Shown here in pieces: positions 57,220 through 64,000 of a stretch of DNA of 64,000 nucleotides; position 1 is the stretch's first letter, and the number at the start of each line of letters is the position of its first letter. Source of the stretch: Parasphaerochaeta coccoides DSM 17374 (lineage in GTDB: Bacteria; Spirochaetota; Spirochaetia; Sphaerochaetales; Sphaerochaetaceae); contig NC_015436.1 of NCBI RefSeq assembly GCF_000208385.1, positions 930,001 through 994,000 of the forward strand. Direction: 5' to 3'. The translations under genes were made by a program, and so were the position numbers. The notes below the pieces were generated by a model. It did not search any database and was not told where the DNA came from. It saw only the letters and a program-made list of their open reading frames with translations.

Positions 57220-57876
57220 CTAGGTCGAGACCATGCGTTTCTTCCCTTCGGTTTTCCGGAACATTTCATCATAGGCAATAATCAGGTCTACGCTTCCCTC
57301 CAGCCCAAGTACTCCGGAATCAAGGGTAAGGTCGTAGGTCTCGCTTTGATCCCATTTGCGATCGCTGTAATAATTGTAGAAGTTTGCTCGCTGCTTGTCT
57401 TTCTTTATGCAGACGCTTTCTGCCTTTTTCTCATCCTCACCATAGTTTTCAATCGCCCGCTTTATCCTTTCGGGCATCCGGGCATGGATGAAGATATTCA
57501 GGACATTGGGCAAATCCCGCAATACATAGTCGGCACATCGCCCGACAATGACGCAAGATCCTTTTTCCGCCAAAGCATGAATAGTCTTGGACTGGATGAG
57601 AAAAAGCTGGTCGTTCAGAGGCATTTCAGACCTGCCGGCGATAGCTCCGCCGCCCAAAGGATATGTTCCCATGACCATGGAATAGAAAAGGCTGCTCGTC
57701 GCCTTCTCATCTGCGTTTTCGAACAAAGTTTCGCTCAGACCGCTTTCCTTGGCTGCCAGAGCAATCAGTTCCCTGTCATAAAAGGGGATTTCAAGTTTTT
57801 CCGCCAACCGGCGCCCTACTGAACGTCCACCGCTGCCAAATTGTCTACCGATAGTGAATACTGTTGTTGTCTTCAT
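57220..57876 (-). CDS. Cytidylate-kinase-like family protein
   Basis: 218 residues. The N-terminal FTIGRQFGSGGRSVGRRLAE (residues 7-26) is the P-loop of the cytidylate-kinase-like group, with FYDRELIALAA next. It differs from true CMP kinase, which has the canonical GPSGxGKGT loop. Function may be nucleotide or other small-molecule phosphorylation; a regulatory role is possible. ATG at 57876 follows AAGGAGGA. Confidence 0.8.
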   Translation of the reverse strand: MKTTTVFTIGRQFGSGGRSVGRRLAEKLEIPFYDRELIALAAKESGLSETLFENADEKATSSLFYSMVMGTYPLGGGAIAGRSEMPLNDQLFLIQSKTIHALAEKGSCVIVGRCADYVLRDLPNVLNIFIHARMPERIKRAIENYGEDEKKAESVCIKKDKQRANFYNYYSDRKWDQSETYDLTLDSGVLGLEGSVDLIIAYDEMFRKTEGKKRMVST

Positions 57877-58033
57877 AAAATCCTCCTTCCTGTGCCTATT
57901 ATACCATGCTTGCTGTTACTTGGAAAAAAAATCGGCGTATACAGGCAGGCTGGAGTGAAGGAGCTTTGGCCGCTGACATGGAAAAGCATGGTGGATGGAA
58001 GATGTAATTCTTTGAGGAATCTTGAAAAATCTC

Positions 58034-59263
58034 TCAGTTCCATGATTTCGTATCGGAGATTTTTTCCTTTCGTGTCAACCCGGCGTACCGACGACTGTAG
58101 AGCTGGTGACTGAATGCCTTGCGTGCTGAGTCTTCTATTGCACAGCGCAAAGCGGTTCGCTCATCATCATCCATATCCATACCATCAAGGACACCTCTGA
58201 GTCTCCATAGAGTATCAGCCGCGCCGTCACGAGCCATCATCCGGACATCTGGTTCATGAGCATGGAAGCGCCACCAGGCAAAGAATCTTTCCCATGCGGG
58301 TTCCAAGATAGCATGTGCCTGCCTTTCCAGTTCCCTGCGCCGTGGCTGGTCAACATCAAGTTCACGCAAGCTGACAAGCTTCACCCTCTCATCCTCCCTG
58401 ACGCGGGGATCGATGTCCACTGGCATGGCCAAATCAATCAAAAGCACAGGACCGCCAAGATAGGAGGCAAGGTCTGTCTTGCGCAGGGTATGATGTAATC
58501 CTGATGTAGCACTGATGATGATTCGTTTTCCACTCACGTGTTCAAGACGGCTTTCATAAGGGACTGCCGTACAGCCTTCAGGAACCAGTGCCGAAGCTTT
58601 CTCCATGTCACGGATAGTCATGGTGACACGGCACCCCCGCCCCAGCAGGGAACGAGCGGTCAGACGCGCCATCTCTCCACTGCCTATGACCAGCACAGGT
58701 TCACCAGACAAAGACACAGGCGCAAGATACTTTTCCACCATCCTTTGTACCGCGGAAGCTACCGTTTCATCCGCCGCGGCAAGACGCAAGGAAGAATGAA
58801 CTTCCTTGGCAGCCGTCACCGCTTGGCGGAACAATTGTTCAAGTACTCCGTCAGCAGCTCCCGTTGCGCGTGCTATATCTATTGAATGGATAATCTGGGG
58901 AATGATGGTCGTCTCGCCGTACAGGGCTGAGCGCATGCCGCTTGCCAGCTCAAAAAGGTATGGCACTACCTCATCCCCTCTTTTGTGGTAGAACAGATCC
59001 TGATAACGGGACGGAGATATTCCGGCAGCCCTGCACATGTGGGGAAAGGGATCTCCGTTTCCTCCATGCACCCAGACTTCGGTACGATTGCAGGTGGACA
59101 GCACCACGACACCTTGCGCGGCAAGACGCGAACGAACAGTGACGGCCATCCTGCGTGATTTGGGGTCATCGAGGAAGAACATATCGCGCATTTCATTGTC
59201 CGCGCTGTCATGGTCTATGCCGCAGAGCATCACGGGAAAAGCATCATCAGGCCGGGATGTCAT
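58034..59263 (-). CDS. hemA: Glutamyl-tRNA reductase
   Basis: First step of C5 tetrapyrrole synthesis: reduces glutamyl-tRNA to glutamate-1-semialdehyde. 409 residues from ATG 59263 behind GGAGA. The catalytic Cys58 lies in VVLSTCNRTEVWV. MRSALYGETTIIPQI resembles the conserved GExQILGQ segment but is degenerate. The NADPH domain starts with PVLVIGSGEMARL near 190. The helical C-terminal dimerisation domain is present. No other haem gene is in the window, and the divergence of the GExQ motif makes me slightly cautious about the substrate. Confidence 0.85.
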   Translation of the reverse strand: MTSRPDDAFPVMLCGIDHDSADNEMRDMFFLDDPKSRRMAVTVRSRLAAQGVVVLSTCNRTEVWVHGGNGDPFPHMCRAAGISPSRYQDLFYHKRGDEVVPYLFELASGMRSALYGETTIIPQIIHSIDIARATGAADGVLEQLFRQAVTAAKEVHSSLRLAAADETVASAVQRMVEKYLAPVSLSGEPVLVIGSGEMARLTARSLLGRGCRVTMTIRDMEKASALVPEGCTAVPYESRLEHVSGKRIIISATSGLHHTLRKTDLASYLGGPVLLIDLAMPVDIDPRVREDERVKLVSLRELDVDQPRRRELERQAHAILEPAWERFFAWWRFHAHEPDVRMMARDGAADTLWRLRGVLDGMDMDDDERTALRCAIEDSARKAFSHQLYSRRYAGLTRKEKISDTKSWN

Positions 59264-59490
59264 ACCAATCTCCTTTGTGTACCGGAAATTCACCAGACAA
59301 GCATATACGCGGCACTACGTCTTTCCTGCCGGAACTTGCCCCAAGATGCATCGAATATACAAGCTATTCTACGCATAATTCATGCAATTTGTGCGTAAAA
59401 TAGTCAATCGTTTCCTTTGTAGGCGGGAAAATACGGAAGAACACTGTTTTCCTGACTAGATTACGTTATATCCTTGTTACGGGTTCATCT

Positions 59491-60294
59491 TCATGTGCGC
59501 GCCTGAGTACGCATCATATGGAAAATATACTGCTGGGCAATGCCTGCATGAGGACCAAACCACCCCGGATCTCTGCCGGGAAACAATTCAACCATTGCCC
59601 TTTTCATCCAGACATCCAAAGGAAAAGCCTCAAGATGCCCACACCCATAGAGAAGCACGCACTCAGCGACCTTGGGTCCGACACCCCGGACTTCCTGAAG
59701 AACAGAACGCGCCTCGGAAATAGGCAACGACGGGACAATCTGGAGGTCGAGCCTTCCATCAAGGACTCTCCTGACCGCGTCTACAAGGTATGGAGCGCGG
59801 AAGCCAGCCCCTATGTCCCTGAATTCCTGTTCGGACACTTCCGCCAAGGCTTGTGGAAGTGGGAAAGCATACTCAATGTCCGTCCCGTCATGGATACGGC
59901 GTCCCCATGCCTTGCATAGTCTTCCGATGATGCCGGAAATCCGGGGGATGTTGTTGTTCTGGCTGATGATGAAGGAAAGCAAAGTCTCGAAGGCATCTTG
60001 TCTCAGTATCCTGATGCCCGGAGAGTTTTCCACAGCGTGGGCAAGATGCCTGTCACGGGAGGCAATGTCGCGTAAAATGGAATCATAATCCATGTCCAAG
60101 GCAAAATAGGAACGGAGAAATGAATCGGCATGCAAAATGGAAGAAGGATTGCCGACCATGCGTTGTTCAAGATAATATGCATTGCCTCCTGCCACGCCGC
60201 ACCAGCGGCCTGCTTCATCCTGATGCCAACGAAAACACTGTCCGCAGGAAAATGTTCCTGACAGGGAAAGATAAGATGAAACCGTATTTTCCAT
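59491..60294 (-). CDS. 8-oxoguanine DNA glycosylase (OGG1-type)
   Basis: 267 residues from ATG 60294; the frame is open a little further. Features of the OGG1 group: GTFSCGQCFRWHQ near the N-terminus, SFIISQNNNIPRISGII, and the helix-hairpin-helix VRGVGPKVAECVLLYG with Lys208, followed by Asp227 in FPLDVWMKR. Removes oxidised guanine opposite cytosine and has lyase activity. This eukaryote-like OGG form is also found in clostridia and spirochaetes. Together with nth it covers oxidative base damage. Confidence 0.9.
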   Translation of the reverse strand: MENTVSSYLSLSGTFSCGQCFRWHQDEAGRWCGVAGGNAYYLEQRMVGNPSSILHADSFLRSYFALDMDYDSILRDIASRDRHLAHAVENSPGIRILRQDAFETLLSFIISQNNNIPRISGIIGRLCKAWGRRIHDGTDIEYAFPLPQALAEVSEQEFRDIGAGFRAPYLVDAVRRVLDGRLDLQIVPSLPISEARSVLQEVRGVGPKVAECVLLYGCGHLEAFPLDVWMKRAMVELFPGRDPGWFGPHAGIAQQYIFHMMRTQART

Positions 60295-60574
60295 GGTTCC
60301 ACCATACCAGAACCGACTTGACTTGACCAGAACCACCCTGTCGGGAATCTGGTAGCAACCTAATGGCGGCTCTCCTCCTGTTGTTCTTTTTGGGATAAAT
60401 ATGCTGCACCCTGTTGCAAAAAGAGAATGAAAACGCTATACAAGTCACATCTTTGCATGAGAGGGAATCACGTGCTTGTCCTATATCCCCAGCACAACAT
60501 GTTTTCATCTGCTGGCTACGGCTCAGCCCGTCAGTCCACATGTAAGCCTTTCATGCACATTGTGCCTGATGAAT

Positions 60575-60605
60575 AATCCCGGACATCCTTGTCTGGGATT
60601 TTTTT
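60575..60605 (+). terminator. Leader terminator upstream of purL (possible attenuator)
   Basis: AATCCCGGACA (60575-60585) pairs with TGTCTGGGATT (60590-60600), 11 bp with one G-T and a TCCT loop, followed by seven T. The next rightward gene upstream is far away, so the terminator lies within the purL leader. From 60295 to 60646 I find no gene, and no riboswitch I recognise. Confidence 0.75.
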
Positions 60606-60646
60606 GTTCATATCCAGATTCTTTATGACCGTTCCTGGAGGTTTCC

Positions 60647-62992
60647 ATGCCCGCTTCCGACCATCCGGATTCGTTTGACATCATCACGATGGATGATGGC
60701 CGTATCGAAGAACTTATGAATAGCCTGCGCACAGGACTGACCGTCCAAGAAGCGAAGGATCTACAGACACGCATCCTGAAAAGACCTCCCACCCTTGCCG
60801 AACTCATCCTGTTCGGCATTGAAGGTTCCGAACACTGTTCCTACAAGAGTAGCCGCCCCTACCTGAAACAGTTCACGACGGAGGGTATGGATGTCATTGT
60901 CGGTGCCAAGGAAGACGCGGGAATCGTCCGTGTCGCCCGTGATGCCGCAGGCAAGGGGTACGCAATCGTCCTCAGCCATGAGTCCCATAACCATCCCAGC
61001 CAACTTGTCCCTTATGAAGGGGCTGCCACAGGCGTGGGAGGTAATGTCCGGGATGTCTGCTGCATGGGAGCCCGTGTGATTGCTTTGGCCGATGACCTGC
61101 GTTTCGGAGACATCTCCAAGCCACGGACAAAGTGGCTATACGAAGAAGTTGTAAGGGGCATCGCCGGTTACGGCAACCCGATAGGCGTACCATCGGTCGC
61201 GGGAGGGCTTCAGTTTGACAAGTCCTATGAAGGCAACTGTCTGGTCACCGTAGTGACCTTGGGAGCCGTAGAGGAAGATGGAATTATCCACTCCTACGCT
61301 CCGGAAAACGCTGACGGATATGACTTGATTCTCGTAGGCAAGCCCACTGACTCAAGCGGTTTCGGAGGAGCCAGCTTTGCTAGCTTCCAGTTGGACGATG
61401 CCAAGAAAGAGGTGAACAAAGGCGCAGTGCAGGAACCCAATGCGTTCCTCGGCCGCCACATCATCCGTTCTTCGGAAAAGCTCTTTGAAATCCTCAAGGA
61501 AAAGGGAGAGCTGCATAGAGTCGGCTTCAAGGATCTTGGGGCAGGAGGAATTGCCTGCGCAAGCGTCGAACTCGCCGAAAGTGGCGGATACGGAGCGGTA
61601 GTCGATATTGACAAGGTTCATGTCGCTGAGGAAAACCTTGCTCCCCATGTAGTTCTCTGTGCCGAGACCCAAGAACGCTATCTATGGGCTTCACCGCCTG
61701 ATCTCACATCTCTGATTATGGATCATTATAATGTGACGTATGCTTTAGGTGGTGTCTCAGCCGGAGCTGCGGCGCGTGTCATTGGGCGGATTACTGCCGA
61801 CACGCGCTACGTAGTCACGTCAGGTGCTAAGGTTTTAGTCGATGCCCCTGCCTCAGATGTCACCAAAGGTTTCCTCTACCAGAGGGATGTCGCTCCTGCC
61901 CTCCCTCCCCTCCAGAAGGAACCGGTCATCAAGGAAAAGAATGTGGGCAAAACCCTCCTGGACATACTCTCTCATCCCAACGTAGCGTCCCGCGCTCCCC
62001 TGTACAATACCTACGACAAGCAGGTACAAGGCATGGTGGCGCAGGAAGCCGGAGCAGGCGACGCAGGAGTACTGACTCCCTTTGATGACCCCCGCTACCC
62101 TGCGGAAATACGGAATGTCGGCATTACTCTCACCACTGACCAGAATCCCCGTCACAATGCAATTGACGCTTACCAAGGAGCGGTGAACGCTGTCGTCGAG
62201 GCGTGGTGCAATACTGTCGTCACGGGAGCGCGGCCTGTCGCCTTGAGTGACTGCCTTTGCTACGGAAATCCGGAAAAACCGAATCACATGAGGCAGTTTG
62301 CAGACGGTGCCAAAGGAGTCGCCGACTCATCACGCTTTCTTGAGGTTCCGGTCATTGCCGGAAATGTTTCCCTATACAATGAATCATCGAAGGGAGACAG
62401 GAACGAGATGCGAGCCATTCCTCCCAGCCCCATGATTGCCATGGTCGGCAAACTGGAGAACGCGGCAGTCGCCCTCTCTCCGGCTTTCACAGGAAGCGGG
62501 AACACGCTCCTTATGATAGGCGAAAGAAAAGATGAATGCGGAGGCAGCATCTGGTATTCCCTTCATGACGAGCTGGGCGCACGGATTCCTGAACCTGACC
62601 TGTCGGAAATAAAAGCAGCGGGACTGACGCTCTGCGACCTGACAGCCGAGGGAAGGATTCTGTCTGCCCATGATATTTCTGAAGGAGGCATCGCCGCCGC
62701 CTTGTCAGAACAGGCGATTGCCAGCGGATATGGGCTTGAAGTCATCATTCCTGGTTCCCTCCAGGTTGAAAGGCTGCTTTTTTCCGAGAGCTTCGGCTTT
62801 GTCATGGAGACAGCACCGGAAGAAACGGAAGTAGTGGTGAAAAGATTCAAGGAAGCAGGCGTATCATGCGTAGAAATCGGACGAACGACGGACAGGACGG
62901 ATGCCAGGATTAGGCTAAATTCCGTCGTTGATATCCCGGTAAGCCAGGCGGCACACACCTATGCCACCGGCCTGACTGCCCATATAAGATAG
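60647..62992 (+). CDS. purL: Phosphoribosylformylglycinamidine synthase, PurL subunit
   Basis: ATP-dependent step four of purine synthesis, FGAR to FGAM. 781 residues, ATG 60647 behind GGAGG. It carries SHESHNHPSQLVPYEGAATG (the conserved HNHP catalytic region), VGGNVRDV, the second half with GNVSLYNES, and HDISEGGIAAAL. The size is that of the small PurL form, which needs separate PurQ and PurS; neither is seen in this window. purM follows after 18 bases, so the two form a purine operon. Confidence 0.93.
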   Translation: MPASDHPDSFDIITMDDGRIEELMNSLRTGLTVQEAKDLQTRILKRPPTLAELILFGIEGSEHCSYKSSRPYLKQFTTEGMDVIVGAKEDAGIVRVARDAAGKGYAIVLSHESHNHPSQLVPYEGAATGVGGNVRDVCCMGARVIALADDLRFGDISKPRTKWLYEEVVRGIAGYGNPIGVPSVAGGLQFDKSYEGNCLVTVVTLGAVEEDGIIHSYAPENADGYDLILVGKPTDSSGFGGASFASFQLDDAKKEVNKGAVQEPNAFLGRHIIRSSEKLFEILKEKGELHRVGFKDLGAGGIACASVELAESGGYGAVVDIDKVHVAEENLAPHVVLCAETQERYLWASPPDLTSLIMDHYNVTYALGGVSAGAAARVIGRITADTRYVVTSGAKVLVDAPASDVTKGFLYQRDVAPALPPLQKEPVIKEKNVGKTLLDILSHPNVASRAPLYNTYDKQVQGMVAQEAGAGDAGVLTPFDDPRYPAEIRNVGITLTTDQNPRHNAIDAYQGAVNAVVEAWCNTVVTGARPVALSDCLCYGNPEKPNHMRQFADGAKGVADSSRFLEVPVIAGNVSLYNESSKGDRNEMRAIPPSPMIAMVGKLENAAVALSPAFTGSGNTLLMIGERKDECGGSIWYSLHDELGARIPEPDLSEIKAAGLTLCDLTAEGRILSAHDISEGGIAAALSEQAIASGYGLEVIIPGSLQVERLLFSESFGFVMETAPEETEVVVKRFKEAGVSCVEIGRTTDRTDARIRLNSVVDIPVSQAAHTYATGLTAHIR

Positions 62993-63010
62993 TGGGAGGA
63001 GAACAATACC

Positions 63011-64000
63011 ATGAAAGATGACAGTGCAGATGATAATGTACGGGAGACAAGCTACAAGGATGCCGGAGTCAACATCGATGCGGGGAACCAGGCTGTAGAA
63101 AGAATCAAGGAGCATGTTGCCTTAACCTTCACACCTGCGGTTCTGAGGGGTTTGGGAAGTTTCGCCTCCTTCTTTGACATCAAGGATATACTCAAGATTT
63201 ACGCTAATCCTGTCATGGTGCAGAGTGCCGATGGTGTCGGAACAAAGATCGCGATTGCCGAGATGGCTCATGATTTCTCCACCATTGGGGAAGACCTTGT
63301 CAGTGCCTGTGCCAACGACATTGTTGTCCATGGCGCCCGACCTTATACTTTCCTTGACTATATCGCCAATGATACGCTGGATCCCCGGATAGTCGAGGAA
63401 CTGGTCGCAGGCATGGCACGTGCCTGTAAACGCGATGGCATAGCCTTGGTCGGCGGTGAGACGGCTGAGATGCCCGGAACATACACCCGCGGCTCCCATG
63501 ACCTTGTGGGTCTGATTACAGGCTTCGTTGACAGGAAAATGATTGTGGACGGCTCATCCGTCAAGCCAGGGGACATCCTCCTGGGCATCGGGTCCACAGG
63601 GTTGCATACCAACGGATATTCGCTGGCTCGCAAGGTTTTGTTCCAGCAGGCGCAGATGTCACTGGATGATCCAGTCCCCGTCCGTCGTCCCGGCGATTCT
63701 GATACCCTCAAGGGTGCGCTTCTTGCCATCCACACCAGCTATGTCAATCCTATCCTCGGACTTCTTGAGGCAGGCTCTCCCTTCAAGGCACTTGCGCACA
63801 TCACTGGCGGCGGCCTGCTGGAAAATGTTCCCCGTGTCCTGCCGACAGGCGTGCATGCCGTCTTTGATCCCTCTACATGGGTACGTCCTGGAATATTCGA
63901 TGTCATCAGGGAGAAAGGGAATGTGCCTCTCCTTGACATGTACCGTACCTTCAACATGGGCATCGGCCTCGTAATTGCGGTCGCTCCTCATGAAGCGGCC
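63011..64000 (+). CDS. purM: Phosphoribosylformylglycinamidine cyclo-ligase (cut by window edge)
   Basis: The first 330 residues are visible. YKDAGVNIDAGNQAVERIK is the usual PurM start, followed by ADGVGTKIAIA, CANDIVVHGARPYTFLDYIA, GGETAEMPG and ITGGGLLENVPRVL, all highly conserved. It makes AIR from FGAM in the step after PurL. ATG 63011 follows GGGAGGAGAAC. The frame remains open at the right edge. Confidence 0.95.
   Translation, partial: MKDDSADDNVRETSYKDAGVNIDAGNQAVERIKEHVALTFTPAVLRGLGSFASFFDIKDILKIYANPVMVQSADGVGTKIAIAEMAHDFSTIGEDLVSACANDIVVHGARPYTFLDYIANDTLDPRIVEELVAGMARACKRDGIALVGGETAEMPGTYTRGSHDLVGLITGFVDRKMIVDGSSVKPGDILLGIGSTGLHTNGYSLARKVLFQQAQMSLDDPVPVRRPGDSDTLKGALLAIHTSYVNPILGLLEAGSPFKALAHITGGGLLENVPRVLPTGVHAVFDPSTWVRPGIFDVIREKGNVPLLDMYRTFNMGIGLVIAVAPHEAA

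Noticed and set aside
60420-60574. Purine, THF or other known riboswitch in the purL leader
   Set aside because: No matching conserved core was found by eye; only the terminator hairpin is clear.

Overview
This window reads as a bacterial chromosome segment, most likely from a spirochaete of the Sphaerochaeta/Treponema group, carrying a transposable (Mu-like) prophage. The assignment is an inference from gene content: a RarA/methyltransferase-like fusion protein at the left edge, tig-clpP-clpX followed by a DHH phosphoesterase, a PotABCD polyamine transporter, an OGG1-type glycosylase and a class III ribonucleotide reductase. No rRNA or other decisive marker is present.

Layout. Positions 1-9.9 kb are host: the end of a RarA-fusion gene, a five-gene tRNA array (His, Arg, Lys, Leu, Gly) with an integration-like duplication of the tRNA-Gly 3' half, tig, clpP, clpX, a DHH phosphoesterase, a sigma-factor-like gene, rdgB and pepF, then tRNA-Arg. 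From 10.0 to 10.6 kb lie a strong promoter, inverted repeats, a tiny membrane-peptide gene and a small helix-turn-helix gene. About 10.6-43.5 kb is the prophage. Its late genes run leftward: holin, nested spanins, gp25/26/27-like genes, terminase, DUF935 portal, MuF head protein with a nuclease-like C-terminus, protease, decoration protein, capsid, siphovirus-type tail, tape measure, collagen-like tail fibre and a lipoprotein. Next is an AT-rich cargo block (32.6-35.1 kb) with an sce7726 nuclease-like gene facing a beta-family gene. An S24 repressor and its operator region separate the late arm from the rightward early genes (Ner-like, MuA, MuB, GemA, DUF3164). The early arm ends in a compact, strongly structured RNA locus that begins with a tRNA acceptor/T-arm-like minihelix.

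From 44 kb rightward the host resumes: a broken tyrosine recombinase next to tRNA-Leu, a VOC protein, tRNA-Pro, nth, a membrane protein, nrdG-nrdD with possible NrdR boxes, potABCD, a GNAT acetyltransferase, an FKBP-type isomerase with a duplicated N-domain, a YhcH-family protein, a cytidylate-kinase-like protein, hemA, an OGG1-like glycosylase, and purL-purM behind a leader terminator.

The most interesting signals are the structured RNA at 42943-43182, two probable -1 frameshift sites in the late operon (a canonical A AAA AAC in the tail chaperone, and an A9 run joining portal to MuF), the nuclease-like tail on MuF, the sce7726/beta cargo pair, and arrays of TGTTTAAACA-like sites near both ends and in the middle of the prophage.
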